Source: Lysinibacillus sp. FSL K6-0232 (GTDB taxonomy: Bacteria > Bacillota > Bacilli > Bacillales_A > Planococcaceae). Taken from it: DNA of 64,000 nucleotides. The notes beneath the pieces were generated by a model. The model saw only the letters and a list, made by a program, of their open reading frames with translations. It did no database searches and had not been told where the DNA came from. Both the position numbers and the translations under genes were made by a program. Location: assembly GCF_038008325.1 (NCBI RefSeq), contig NZ_JBBOYW010000001.1, forward strand, positions 486,001 through 550,000, given 5' to 3'. Positions 26,158-35,657 of the stretch are shown here, in pieces (the first letter of the stretch is position 1; each line of letters starts with the position of its first letter).

Positions 26158-27348
26158 TTGTCAAAAGTATTAAATGCATTTTTAGATGAAAACCTACAAG
26201 CCTTACATGAACAAGGCTTATACAATGAAATTGATCCAGTAGAGGGAGCAAACGGCCCAATTATTAAAGTACGTGGCAAAAATCTTGTAAACTTATCCTC
26301 TAACAATTATCTTGGCTTAGCAACAAATGAAGATTTAAAGCGTATTGCCAAAGAAACAATTGCTCAATATGGTGTTGGCGCAGGTGCTGTTCGGACAATT
26401 AACGGTACACTTGATTTGCATGTAAAATTGGAAGAAAAGCTTGCGGAATTTAAAGGAACAGAAGCGGCAATCTCTTATCAATCAGGCTTTAATTGTAATA
26501 TGGCAGCTATTTCTGCTGTAATGGATAAAAACGATGCGATTCTTTCAGATCAATTAAACCATGCCTCAATTATTGATGGCTGTCGTTTATCGAAGGCAAA
26601 AATTATTGCATATAATCACTCTGATATGGAGGATTTACGTGCTAAGGCAAAAGCAACGAAGGAATCAGGCTTATATAATAAAATTATGGTTATTACAGAT
26701 GGTGTGTTCTCGATGGATGGTGATATTGCTAAATTACCTGAGATTGTGGAAATTGCCAAAGAGTTTGATTTAATTACGTATGTTGATGATGCACACGGTT
26801 CAGGTGTAACGGGTAAAGGTAAAGGAACTGTAAAGCATTTTGGACTTGAAAAAGAAATCGACTTCCAAATTGGTACATTGTCAAAAGCAATTGGTGTTGT
26901 TGGGGGCTATGTAGCAGGGAAGAAAAACTTAATTGATTGGTTAAAGGTGCGCTCACGTCCATTTTTATTCTCAACAGCACTACCACCAGGTGATGTAGCG
27001 GCAATTACAGCAGCTGTTCAAATGTTGATTGACTCTACAGAGCTACACGATAAGCTGTGGGAAAATGGCGATTATTTAAAGGCAGGGCTTAAGAAGCTAG
27101 GCTTTAATATTGGAGAGTCTGAAACACCAATTACACCATGTATTATTGGGGATGAAAAGCTAACACAGGAGTTTTCAAAACGCTTATTCGAAGAGGGCGT
27201 TTATGCAAAATCCATTGTTTTCCCAACAGTGCCAAAGGGAACGGGACGTGTGCGTAATATGCCAACAGCCGCGCATACAAAAGAAATGCTAGACGATGCA
27301 TTAGCAATTTACGAAAAAGTTGGTCGTGAACTAGGTGTTATTCAATAA
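26158..27348 (+). CDS. kbl: glycine C-acetyltransferase (2-amino-3-ketobutyrate CoA ligase)
   Basis: A PLP enzyme of 396 residues in the alpha-oxoamine synthase family. It cleaves 2-amino-3-oxobutyrate with CoA to glycine and acetyl-CoA, the second step of threonine breakdown. Signatures are [11 protein letters not shown], the cofactor region QSGFNCN and [15 protein letters not shown], and the PLP lysine in [17 protein letters not shown] 26158 (MSKVLNAF) has AAAGGA 8 nt upstream and matches the family N-terminus; ATG 26149 sits on the ribosome site. The matching dehydrogenase is not adjacent but lies at 40640. Its own terminator follows. Confidence 0.93.
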   Translation: MSKVLNAFLDENLQALHEQGLYNEIDPVEGANGPIIKVRGKNLVNLSSNNYLGLATNEDLKRIAKETIAQYGVGAGAVRTINGTLDLHVKLEEKLAEFKGTEAAISYQSGFNCNMAAISAVMDKNDAILSDQLNHASIIDGCRLSKAKIIAYNHSDMEDLRAKAKATKESGLYNKIMVITDGVFSMDGDIAKLPEIVEIAKEFDLITYVDDAHGSGVTGKGKGTVKHFGLEKEIDFQIGTLSKAIGVVGGYVAGKKNLIDWLKVRSRPFLFSTALPPGDVAAITAAVQMLIDSTELHDKLWENGDYLKAGLKKLGFNIGESETPITPCIIGDEKLTQEFSKRLFEEGVYAKSIVFPTVPKGTGRVRNMPTAAHTKEMLDDALAIYEKVGRELGVIQ

Positions 27349-27353
27349 AGAAG

Positions 27354-27383
27354 AAGGCTTCCTCGCTCATGGGGAAGCCTTTT
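27354..27383 (+). terminator. terminator after kbl
   Basis: AAGGCTTCC pairs with GGAAGCCTT, with TTTT following, 6 nt after the stop codon. Confidence 0.75.
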
Positions 27384-27461
27384 ATGATGGTTCAGTGGAT
27401 AGGAGAGTGGAGTTGCCGAATAGAACGCCAAAAGTGACGGATAGGAGAGGCACAACCGATA

Positions 27462-28631
27462 TTAGCGATTAAATAATTGCAGTTGTTCAATTCTATGAAT
27501 AGCTTCGCGTAAGCGTTCCTCGCTAACGAGTAAGCCAACGCGTATATAGCCTTCGCCGTATTGTCCAAAGCCATTGCCTGCTGCAACTGCAATATCTGCT
27601 TTTTCAAGCAACAGGTCAGCGAACTGTTCACTTGTATAGCCTACTGGCACAGGCAACCATGCGAAGAAGGAGCCTTTTGGTGCAGTTACTTGCCAGCCAA
27701 TGCGATGAGCTTCTTCAATCAGCACATTTCGACGGCGCTCATAGGTAGCTCTTAATTCATCGGCACATGTCTGAGAGGCTGTCAGTGCAACTGCGGCAGC
27801 CTGCTGGACAGCGGGGAATTGGCTACAAAATAGATGGTCTTGAATAAGATTGATGGCAGCGATTATATCGGCATTGCCAACTGCAAAGCCTATGCGCCAG
27901 CCTGCCATATTATAAGTTTTGGATAGTGTATACATTTCGATGCCAACATCTTTTGCGCCCTCTGCCTGTAAGAAGCTAACGGGTTTGCAGCTATCGAAGC
28001 CGATCGCACCATAAGCAAAATCATGTGACACGATAATATTATGCTCTTTAGCAAAGCGTACCGTTTCCTCAAAAAATTCAAGTGTTGCCGTACCGCCTGT
28101 AGGATTGTTTGGATAATTTAAATATAATAATTTTGCTTTTTCCTTTGCGTCTTCAGGCAAGACATGGTAATCTGGCAAGAAATCATTTTCAGCAAAAAGT
28201 GGCATCACTTCAAAATTTACATCTGCTAGGGCAACACCAGATAAGTAGTCTGGATAGCCTGGGTCTGGTAAAAGCATTGTGTCACCAGGATTTAATATTG
28301 CTAAAGGAAGCTCTACAAGTCCAATTTTTGTGCCGCCAAGGACAGCAACTTCCGTGTCAGGATCAATGTCCACACCATACTCACGATGATAAAAGTCAGC
28401 CGCAGCTTGGCGTAATTCAGCGATACCGCGAAATGGCGAATATTTATGATGCTGAGGGTTTTCAGCCGCCTTCTGTAATGCCTGAATAATATGAGGAGGC
28501 GTTGGTTGGTCAGGATTTCCCTGTCCAAGATTAATAATATCGCGCCCTTGCTCAAGCGCAGTATTTACTTTTTGTGCAAGTGCTGCAAAAAATTGAGTAG
28601 GTAGTTGTTGAAGCTTTTTAGAAAATTCCAT
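27462..28631 (-). CDS. mtnE: methionine-salvage aminotransferase (MtnE)
   Basis: Class I/II PLP aminotransferase of 389 residues that closely follows B. subtilis MtnE as I remember it: LGQGNPDQPTP, HKYSPFRG, LNYPNNPTGG, and YTLSKTYNMAGWRIGFAVGN with the PLP lysine. It aminates 4-methylthio-2-oxobutyrate to methionine, the last step of 5-methylthioadenosine salvage, using glutamine or other donors. The divergent neighbour encodes an omega-amidase-like nitrilase, the usual partner. I see no S-box leader in the 186-bp gap. A family-typical start, ATG 28631, lies after AAAAAGGTGAAC. Confidence 0.9.
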   Translation of the reverse strand: MEFSKKLQQLPTQFFAALAQKVNTALEQGRDIINLGQGNPDQPTPPHIIQALQKAAENPQHHKYSPFRGIAELRQAAADFYHREYGVDIDPDTEVAVLGGTKIGLVELPLAILNPGDTMLLPDPGYPDYLSGVALADVNFEVMPLFAENDFLPDYHVLPEDAKEKAKLLYLNYPNNPTGGTATLEFFEETVRFAKEHNIIVSHDFAYGAIGFDSCKPVSFLQAEGAKDVGIEMYTLSKTYNMAGWRIGFAVGNADIIAAINLIQDHLFCSQFPAVQQAAAVALTASQTCADELRATYERRRNVLIEEAHRIGWQVTAPKGSFFAWLPVPVGYTSEQFADLLLEKADIAVAAGNGFGQYGEGYIRVGLLVSEERLREAIHRIEQLQLFNR

Positions 28632-28817
28632 GTATGTTCACCTTTTTCAGAATATAATAATAATTGTTAAAGAATTATGTTGCCAATACTATTATTTTTT
28701 TAGTGAATTGTCTAGTCTTTATTAGGATTAGTTGTAGATAGGTTACTTGGAAGATAAGTACATATAGTATAATGAAAACTATGAAAATTTAGTTATCTAT
28801 TTAGAGGAGGAATGGGC

Positions 28818-29609
28818 ATGAAAATCGGTTGTATTCAATTAAATGTTGGCTTTGGCAAGGTAGAGGAAAATTTTGTGCGCGCTGAGGAGAAAATTCGTGA
28901 GGTCGTGCAGCAGGGAGCGGAGATTGTTGTGCTGCCAGAAATGTGGAATACAGGCTATGCATTAGAGAAGCTACCTGAGCTAGCGGATGTGAATGGAGAG
29001 CGGACAAAGGCATTTTTGGCAAATTTATCAAAGGAGCTTGGTGTACATATTGTTGGTGGCTCTGTATCAACAAAAAAAGGCGAGAAATTTTATAATACAA
29101 TGTATACATTTGATAAAAATGGTGAGTTAGTCGGTGAATATAGCAAGGCACATCTTTTCCGTTTAATGGATGAGCATCTTTATTTAGAGGCGGGAGATGA
29201 GATGAACCGCTTTGCACTTGGTGATCTTGAGGCTGCTGGAGTGATTTGCTACGATATTCGTTTCCCTGAATGGCTACGCGCACATGCATTGCAGGGGGCG
29301 AAGGTGCTGTTTGTGCCTGCACAATGGCCAACGCCTCGAATTGACCATTGGAAAACATTGCTGCAGGCGCGTGCCATTGAAAATCAATGCTTTGTTATTG
29401 CGGTGAATCGTATTGCGAAAAAGGTAGAAAATTTTAATGGGCAGTCAATGATTATTCAGCCATGGGGTGAGGTACTATGGACAGGCGCAGAGGATGAGGA
29501 AGTAGCTGTCATTGATGTAGACTTTTCCATTGTTGATGAAGTACGGGGCAGAATCCCTGTCTATGATGATCGTAGACCGACACTCTATGATGGTATTCTT
29601 CAAAAATAA
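28818..29609 (+). CDS. mtnU: nitrilase-superfamily amidase, 2-oxoglutaramate amidase type (MtnU)
   Basis: A carbon-nitrogen hydrolase of 263 residues. The Glu-Lys-Cys triad is visible in VVLPEMWNTGY, YSKAHLFRL and AGVICYDIRFPEW. With MtnE next door it probably hydrolyses 2-oxoglutaramate or 2-oxosuccinamate left after glutamine-dependent transamination, pulling methionine salvage forward. The start is ATG 28818, 7 nt after GAGGAGG; ATG 28812 is too close to it. The gene is divergent from mtnE. Confidence 0.88.
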   Translation: MKIGCIQLNVGFGKVEENFVRAEEKIREVVQQGAEIVVLPEMWNTGYALEKLPELADVNGERTKAFLANLSKELGVHIVGGSVSTKKGEKFYNTMYTFDKNGELVGEYSKAHLFRLMDEHLYLEAGDEMNRFALGDLEAAGVICYDIRFPEWLRAHALQGAKVLFVPAQWPTPRIDHWKTLLQARAIENQCFVIAVNRIAKKVENFNGQSMIIQPWGEVLWTGAEDEEVAVIDVDFSIVDEVRGRIPVYDDRRPTLYDGILQK

Positions 29610-29615
29610 ATTATA

Positions 29616-29650
29616 GAAGGCTATTTAGCTAAGAAAGCAGATAGCCTTTC
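29616..29650 (+). terminator. weak terminator after mtnU
   Basis: AAGGCTAT pairs with ATAGCCTT around a long loop, then TTCTTC. It falls just before the PucR gene. Confidence 0.5.
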
Positions 29651-29692
29651 TTCATTTGAAAATAGATGATAGAAAGGAATACTAACAATCAT

Positions 29693-31231
29693 ATGACTGA
29701 ATTTTTATTAACAATTGAATCAATAATGATGAGAAAGCATTTTGAAAAGACAAAGGTCGTTGCAGGACATGGTAGTCTTCAACGCTATGTAAAATGGGTG
29801 CATATATTAGAATCTTTAGATATTGATACATTTGTGAAGGGTGGAGAGTTAATTTTAACGACAGGTATTCCAATTGCTCAAGATGAGGAAGTTTTTATTG
29901 ATTTTATAAAAAAGCTTTCTCAATTGGATGCAGCAGGTCTTTGCGTGGAATTAGGGAAGCATATTGAGCACATTCCAGAGAGCGTTATACAATGTGCGAA
30001 TGCATTAGAATTTCCTATTATTACATTTACAAATATTGTACCATTCGTTGAAATTACACAAGATATTCATAAACTGCTGATTAATCAGCAGTATGAGCTG
30101 CTTCAGCATTTAGAATCCTATGCGCAGGATTTACATAAGCTTGCGTTATATGCAACAAATTATGAGCAATTGTTAATGAGGATGCATAAGTATTTAAATG
30201 TATCGATTGCTTTTGAATTAAAGGGAGAAGACACTTTATATATTCCGAATACACAACAAGCACTATTTCATCGTTTAAAGCAGACAGCGTCTAGTAACAC
30301 AGAGCATTTTCTATCAAAGGATATTTATTTATTACAACAAAAATATGGCACAATTTATATCTATTCTGTCAATCGGATTTTAACGGAGTTGGATACGTTA
30401 ATTTTAGATCGTACAAGTGTAGCTTTGGCGAATTATTTATTAAGAGATTTATATATTGATGAAAAGCAGGGTAATGAAAATCGTTTAATTTTGACACAAT
30501 GGCTGCACAATGAATTAACAATGCAAGATATCCAATTATTTTTGGAGGATTATGCGCCTAAAACAATAAGGTGTTCATGGATTGTGATGATACAGCATAT
30601 TACAAGATTCAATAAAAATCAAAATCTAACGTACCATAAATTATTTATACATAATATTTTAGAGAAACATGGATTTTTTTCATGTACAGTTGAAGAAAAT
30701 CGAGAGTTAATTTTTATGATAGCGGATATGTGGGGGAAAAATGACTATAAGGAACGGCTTGAAGCGGTGGTAAGGGAAATGAATGAGAAAAGCCAAGAGG
30801 ATATGCCAAATATTGTTGGCTTTGGTCATTATGTCAACAGCCCGCAAGATATATTTAGAAGCTATGAAACGGCGAAAAATACGATTTTTATTCGTAAGCA
30901 TAATAAAAGCCTTTCCTATTTTTTTGATGACCTACCATTACAGCATATGCTTTTACAATTGCGGAAGGATAAGGTTTTTTTAGATGTTGCCAGACAGTAT
31001 TTGTCCCCCTTATTTGAATATGACCAGCAATTTAATGGTCAACTAGTGCGCACATTAAAGAAATATTTGGAAATGAATGGCTTAAAAAAGGAAACGGCAC
31101 AGGAGTTATTTATTGTACGACAAACACTATACCATCGTTTAGAGAAAATTGAATCGATTATTGGCAAGGATTTTATGAAGGGGGATCAGCGCTTAGCGTT
31201 AGAGCTGATGCTGCGCCTTATTGATGAATAG
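29693..31231 (+). CDS. PucR family transcriptional regulator
   Basis: About 512 residues with the full PucR layout: an N-terminal PucR domain (VVAGHGSLQRYVKWVHILE and GGELILTTGIPI), a middle GGDEF-like region, and a C-terminal HTH (LVRTLKKYLEMNGLKKETAQELFIVRQTLYHRLEKIESIIG). Such activators respond to purine or amino acid catabolites. It lies upstream of an aminotransferase/dehydrogenase/permease set, so I infer that it activates beta-alanine or omega-amino acid use. ATG 29693 matches the family start; AAAGGA lies 14 nt upstream, rather far, and ATG 29666 is the alternative. It resembles the broken PucR at 18823. Confidence 0.88.
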   Translation: MTEFLLTIESIMMRKHFEKTKVVAGHGSLQRYVKWVHILESLDIDTFVKGGELILTTGIPIAQDEEVFIDFIKKLSQLDAAGLCVELGKHIEHIPESVIQCANALEFPIITFTNIVPFVEITQDIHKLLINQQYELLQHLESYAQDLHKLALYATNYEQLLMRMHKYLNVSIAFELKGEDTLYIPNTQQALFHRLKQTASSNTEHFLSKDIYLLQQKYGTIYIYSVNRILTELDTLILDRTSVALANYLLRDLYIDEKQGNENRLILTQWLHNELTMQDIQLFLEDYAPKTIRCSWIVMIQHITRFNKNQNLTYHKLFIHNILEKHGFFSCTVEENRELIFMIADMWGKNDYKERLEAVVREMNEKSQEDMPNIVGFGHYVNSPQDIFRSYETAKNTIFIRKHNKSLSYFFDDLPLQHMLLQLRKDKVFLDVARQYLSPLFEYDQQFNGQLVRTLKKYLEMNGLKKETAQELFIVRQTLYHRLEKIESIIGKDFMKGDQRLALELMLRLIDE

Positions 31232-31240
31232 CATAGCAAG

Positions 31241-31279
31241 AAAAGGGGGTTTCAAATGTTATTTGAAACGCCCCTTTTT
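31241..31279 (+). terminator. terminator after the PucR gene
   Basis: AAAAGGGG(G)TTTCAAAT pairs with ATTTGAAAC(G)CCCCTTTT around a 3-nt loop, with one mismatch and a short T-run. Confidence 0.7.
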
Positions 31280-31305
31280 ATAGACTTGCCATTTTGTTAT
31301 ATGTT

Positions 31306-31336
31306 TTGTCTAAATGATCTTACACTTTGACTAATG
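31306..31336. promoter_or_regulatory. candidate PucR-linked boxes upstream of the transaminase
   Basis: TTGTCTAAATG (31306-31316) and CACTTTGACTAATG (31323-31336) are spaced 21 bp between matching GTC/GAC positions, two helical turns. The second shares 11 of 14 bases with the box at 18751 and 22800. They lie in the only gap before the catabolic genes. Confidence 0.38.
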
Positions 31337-31391
31337 AAAGCCCTTCCACTTTCATGCATACTAAACATACCAACTAATACAGGGAGGCACG

Positions 31392-32747
31392 ATGAATATG
31401 AAAAATGCAACGGATTTCGATTGGCGTACAAAGGATGAACAATTTGTCTGGCATGCAATGAGTCCATATAATCCCCAAAATACAATGATTATCGAAAAAT
31501 CAGAAGGGGTTTGGGTAACAGATATTGATGGCAACCGTTATTTAGATGCGATGGCAGGTTTATGGTGTGTCAATGTTGGCTACGGTCGTGAGGAAATTGC
31601 AAAGGCAGCTTACAATCAGCTTGTGCAAAACTGCTATACACCGCTTTCCTATAGTCATACTTCAGCCATTTTATTGAGTGAAAAAATTAGTGAGTTGCTT
31701 GGTGGCGACTATGTTGTTTTCTATTCAAACAGCGGCTCTGAGGCAAACGAGGTAGCCTTTAAAATTGCTCGTCAATACCATAAGCAAACAGGGCAGCATG
31801 AGCGTACAAAAATCATTTCACGCTACCGTGCGTATCATGGTAATACAAGTGCTTCACTTGCAGCAACAGGGCAGGCACAGCGTAAATTTAAGTATGAAGG
31901 ATTAGCACCTGGCTTCTTACATGTAACACCGCCTGATATGTATCGTTCACCTGAGGAAGTGGAAAATCCAATTGATTTGCCTTCTGTTCAAGAGGTAGAC
32001 CGTACAATGACATGGGAGCTATCTGAAACGATTGCAGCAATGATTATGGAGCCAATTATTACAGGTGGTGGCGTACTTGTACCAAATGACCAATATTTAA
32101 AGGGCATTCGTGAAGTTTGTGATAAGCATGGCGCATTGATGATTGTCGACGAGGTAATTTGTGGCTTTGGTCGTACAGGTAAGGCATTTGGTTTCCAAAA
32201 CTATGGTGTGCAGCCTGATATTATTACAATGGCAAAGGGCTTAACAAGTGCTTATATGCCACTATCAGCAACAGCTGTAAAGCGTGAAATTTATGAAGCA
32301 TTTATGGCAGCAGGTGATTATGAGTTTTTACGCCATGTCAATACATTTGGAGGCTCTCCTGCAGCATGTGCCGTTGCATTGAAGAACATTGAAATTATGG
32401 AGCGCGAGCAATTATTTACTCGCTCTGAGGAAATGGGCGCTATTTTATTCGAGGAGCTAACAGAGCGCTTAGCGAACCATCCGCATGTTGGTAATATTCG
32501 TGGTAAAGGCTTACTAGTAGGAATTGAGCTTGTTGAAGATAAGCAGACAAAAAAACCTGTTGATATTTCGTATACAAATGCAATTATTGCTGCTTGTAAA
32601 AAGCAAGGTGTCATTATTGGGAAAAATGGTACAACGACAGCAGGCTTTAATAATGTACTAACATTATCACCACCACTTACGTTAACAATTGAAGAGAAAA
32701 ATACAATTGTCGAAGCATTGGCAAATGCTTTTGCACAGCATCAATAG
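31392..32747 (+). CDS. class III omega-amino acid (probable beta-alanine) aminotransferase
   Basis: A PLP fold-type I enzyme of 451 residues. [37 protein letters not shown] and the PLP lysine in [17 protein letters not shown] mark a class III transaminase. These move the amino group of an omega-amino acid to pyruvate. With alanine dehydrogenase and a CoA-acylating semialdehyde dehydrogenase as the next two genes, beta-alanine to malonate semialdehyde, with pyruvate becoming alanine, is the best fit. ATG 31392 follows AGGGAGGCACG; ATG 31398 is six nt later. The spacer to ald is 11 nt. Confidence 0.85.
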   Translation: MNMKNATDFDWRTKDEQFVWHAMSPYNPQNTMIIEKSEGVWVTDIDGNRYLDAMAGLWCVNVGYGREEIAKAAYNQLVQNCYTPLSYSHTSAILLSEKISELLGGDYVVFYSNSGSEANEVAFKIARQYHKQTGQHERTKIISRYRAYHGNTSASLAATGQAQRKFKYEGLAPGFLHVTPPDMYRSPEEVENPIDLPSVQEVDRTMTWELSETIAAMIMEPIITGGGVLVPNDQYLKGIREVCDKHGALMIVDEVICGFGRTGKAFGFQNYGVQPDIITMAKGLTSAYMPLSATAVKREIYEAFMAAGDYEFLRHVNTFGGSPAACAVALKNIEIMEREQLFTRSEEMGAILFEELTERLANHPHVGNIRGKGLLVGIELVEDKQTKKPVDISYTNAIIAACKKQGVIIGKNGTTTAGFNNVLTLSPPLTLTIEEKNTIVEALANAFAQHQ

Positions 32748-32758
32748 GAGGAAAGAAC

Positions 32759-33877
32759 ATGCGTATTGGTATTCCAAAAGAAATTAAGGTATTAGAAAAT
32801 CGTGTCGCAATTACTCCAGCAGGTGTGGTATCACTTGTAACGGCTGGACATGAGGTTGTTATTGAAACAAATGCAGGAGCTGGCTCTAGCTTTACGGATG
32901 CGTTATATACAGAAGCAGGCGCTACGATTGTTGCTACTGCTCGTGAAGCATGGAATGTTGATATGGTATTAAAGGTAAAAGAGCCAATTGTATCAGAATA
33001 CCAATATTTCCGTGATGGTCTTATTTTATTCACTTATTTGCATTTAGCGGCAGATGAGGAATTAACAAAGGCGTTGATTGAGAAAAATGTTACGGCAATT
33101 GCCTATGAAACAGTACAATTACCAGACCGTTCATTACCACTGCTATCACCGATGAGTGAGGTTGCAGGACGTATGGCTACGCAAATTGGTGCACAGTATT
33201 TAGAGAAAATTAATGGCGGTAAAGGTATTTTATTGGGCGGTGTTTCTGGCGTTGAGCGTGGAAAAGTAACGATTATTGGTGGCGGTATGGCTGGGGAAAA
33301 TGCAGCACAAATCGCTATCGGTATGGGGGCACAAGTCACAATTTTAGATATTAATCCTGTTCGTCTTCGCCAGCTTGAAGCACAGTTTGGTCGCAGTATT
33401 CAAACATTGATTTCAAATCCATTTAATATTGCGAAAGCAGTAGCAGAAGCAGACTTAGTGGTTGGGGCGGTATTAATCCCAGGAGCAAAAGCACCGAAGC
33501 TAGTAACAGAGGCAATGGTTCAGGCAATGCAGCCAGGCTCGGTATTAGTGGATGTGGCAATTGATCAGGGGGGTATTTTTGAATCTTCTGACCGTGTCAC
33601 AACACATGAGGACCCAATTTATGTGAAGCATGGTGTTGTTCATTACGCAGTTGGTAACATGCCTGGAGCTGTTCCACGAACATCTACAATTGCCTTAACA
33701 AATAATACAATTCCATATGCATTATTGCTTGCCAATGTAGGCGTTGAAGGGGCTATTGCACAAAATAAGCCATTGGCGCTAGGCTTGAATGTATACCAAG
33801 GTCAAATTGTTTATGAGCAAGTAGCCATTGCGCATAACTTGCCTTATAACCCATTACAAACACTTGTAACAGTTTAG
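32759..33877 (+). CDS. ald: alanine dehydrogenase
   Basis: An NAD-dependent enzyme of 372 residues that interconverts L-alanine and pyruvate plus ammonia. It shows the N-terminal motif [19 protein letters not shown], the catalytic pair Lys74 and His95 in LKVKEPIV and [10 protein letters not shown], and the NAD loop [17 protein letters not shown]. Next to the transaminase it can regenerate the pyruvate acceptor by deaminating the alanine formed. Length is normal. AGGAGGAAAGAAC precedes ATG 32759, and the gap to the next gene is 13 nt, so the three genes are one operon. Confidence 0.95.
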   Translation: MRIGIPKEIKVLENRVAITPAGVVSLVTAGHEVVIETNAGAGSSFTDALYTEAGATIVATAREAWNVDMVLKVKEPIVSEYQYFRDGLILFTYLHLAADEELTKALIEKNVTAIAYETVQLPDRSLPLLSPMSEVAGRMATQIGAQYLEKINGGKGILLGGVSGVERGKVTIIGGGMAGENAAQIAIGMGAQVTILDINPVRLRQLEAQFGRSIQTLISNPFNIAKAVAEADLVVGAVLIPGAKAPKLVTEAMVQAMQPGSVLVDVAIDQGGIFESSDRVTTHEDPIYVKHGVVHYAVGNMPGAVPRTSTIALTNNTIPYALLLANVGVEGAIAQNKPLALGLNVYQGQIVYEQVAIAHNLPYNPLQTLVTV

Positions 33878-33890
33878 GAGGAGTTCAACA

Positions 33891-35411
33891 ATGACAGAAT
33901 TAGTTTCAGTGAAAGAATTGACACATTTCATTAATGGTGAGGCGGTAACGGGTACAAGTGGTCGCTTTGGAGATGTTTATAATCCATCAACAGGTGAAGT
34001 GATTGCGAAAGTACCTTTAGCGACAAAAGAGGAAACTCAACATGCAATTGCGACAGCACAGGCGGCTTTTCCTGCTTGGCGTGATTTATCAGTAGCAAGG
34101 CGTGCACAAGTCGTTTTAAAATTCCGCAATCTACTTGAGGAAAATAAAGAAAAGCTAATCGAAATTATTTGTACAGAGAGCGGTAAAACTGTAGAGGATG
34201 CAAAGGGAGAGGTTACACGCGGTCTGGAATCAGTGGACCTTGCAATCGGCGCTCCGCATTTAGTAAAGGGTGAATACTCTGTTAATGTTGGTGGTGGCAT
34301 TAATGCTTATTCCGCAAAATATCCACTTGGGGTTGTAGCAGCTATTTCACCATTTAACTTCCCGATTATGGTGCCTCTTGCACAAACAAGTATGGCGATT
34401 GCGGTTGGGAATGCAGTTATTTTAAAAGCATCAGAAAAGGTGCCAATGACAGCTCTATTTGTTAGTGAGCTATGGAAGCAAGCAGGCTTACCAGATGGTA
34501 TTTGGACAGTTGTAAATGGCGATAAAGACGCTGTTAATGAGCTGTTAGAGAACCCTGCTGTTCAAGCGATTTCGTTTGTAGGCTCTACACCTGTAGCGAA
34601 ATATATTTATGAAACAGGTGCGAAATATGGCAAGCGTGTGACAGCACTTGGTGGTGGTAAAAATAATATGGTCGTAATGCCAGATGCCGACTTAGAGCAG
34701 GTAGCAAGTGCCTTTATCGGTGCAGCATATGGTGCAGCATCACAGCGCTGTATGGCGATTTCTACGCTAATTGCTGTTGGAGAGGATACTGCCGAGCGCA
34801 TTGTAGCAATTTTAAAGCAAAAAATTGATGCTTTAAAAGTAGGCGTGTATACAAATCCTGAAACAGATTATGGTCCTGTGATTTCACAGCAATCAAAGGA
34901 GCAAGTGCTGACTGCTATTAATCGCGGAGAGCAGGAAGGGGCTGTTGTTGTATGTGACGGCCGTGAAGCGGAGATTACGAAAAAATCAAATGGCTTCTTC
35001 CTTGCCCCAACATTGCTAGACCATGTGAAGCCAGGGATGGAAATTTATGAGCAGGAAGTTTTCGGTCCTGTGCGTAATGTAGTACGTGTGGATTCATTAG
35101 AAGAGGCGATTACATTAATTAATAGCCATGAACTAGCAAACGGTGTAACAATCTTTACAAATGATGGTCTTGCATCTCGCAAGTTTACAACAGAAATTGA
35201 TGTGGGTATGGTGGGTGTCAATGTCCCGATCCCAATTCCAGTTGGCTACTATAATTTTGCTGGCTTTAAAGGCTCACGTTTCGGTGAAGGGCATATGTTT
35301 GGTCCAGACCAAGCGCGTTTCTTTACAAAAACAAAGACGATTTCAGAGCGCTGGTTATCACCTGCTGAAAATACGGGATCAACATTTGCGTTCCCAAGCA
35401 ACAATTCTTAA
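33891..35411 (+). CDS. mmsA: CoA-acylating (methyl)malonate semialdehyde dehydrogenase
   Basis: An aldehyde dehydrogenase of 506 residues. The active-site Cys is in AASQRCMAIST and the region before it, AYGAASQRCM, is typical of MmsA/IolA enzymes, as are HFINGEAV near the start and GFKGSRFGEGHMFGPDQARFFTKTKT near the end. MmsA converts malonate or methylmalonate semialdehyde with CoA to acetyl- or propionyl-CoA and CO2, and lacks the usual glutamate base of hydrolytic ALDHs. Here it would finish beta-alanine breakdown. TAGGAGGAG precedes ATG 33891 at a suitable spacing. Confidence 0.93.
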   Translation: MTELVSVKELTHFINGEAVTGTSGRFGDVYNPSTGEVIAKVPLATKEETQHAIATAQAAFPAWRDLSVARRAQVVLKFRNLLEENKEKLIEIICTESGKTVEDAKGEVTRGLESVDLAIGAPHLVKGEYSVNVGGGINAYSAKYPLGVVAAISPFNFPIMVPLAQTSMAIAVGNAVILKASEKVPMTALFVSELWKQAGLPDGIWTVVNGDKDAVNELLENPAVQAISFVGSTPVAKYIYETGAKYGKRVTALGGGKNNMVVMPDADLEQVASAFIGAAYGAASQRCMAISTLIAVGEDTAERIVAILKQKIDALKVGVYTNPETDYGPVISQQSKEQVLTAINRGEQEGAVVVCDGREAEITKKSNGFFLAPTLLDHVKPGMEIYEQEVFGPVRNVVRVDSLEEAITLINSHELANGVTIFTNDGLASRKFTTEIDVGMVGVNVPIPIPVGYYNFAGFKGSRFGEGHMFGPDQARFFTKTKTISERWLSPAENTGSTFAFPSNNS

Positions 35412-35424
35412 TATATTAAAATAG

Positions 35425-35461
35425 AACTACGCAGAAAATGTCATTTTTCTGCGTAGTTTTT
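35425..35461 (+). terminator. terminator after mmsA
   Basis: AACTACGCAGAAAA pairs with TTTTCTGCGTAGTT, then TTTC. It closes the three-gene operon. Confidence 0.8.
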
Positions 35462-35559
35462 CTTTTGGATTCGACAAGATAATGAATAATATTTATGTTT
35501 AATGTGTTGTTTTTACTTGTATAAGCGAAAATATGCTATTTTACATTTTGTGTGAAACA

Positions 35560-35590
35560 AGTGTCTAACATTTTATATTTTGTCTATTAC
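35560..35590. promoter_or_regulatory. candidate PucR-linked boxes upstream of the permease
   Basis: AGTGTCTAA at 35560-35568 is identical to the core of the boxes at 18754 and 22803, and TTGTCTATTAC at 35580-35590 lies 19 bp later. They are about 70-100 bp upstream of the permease start. Confidence 0.33.
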
Positions 35591-35657
35591 GTAACCATAT
35601 AAGAACATGTAAGATTTTATGTAAGCGATTACACAATCTTGAAGAAGAGGTGAAAGT

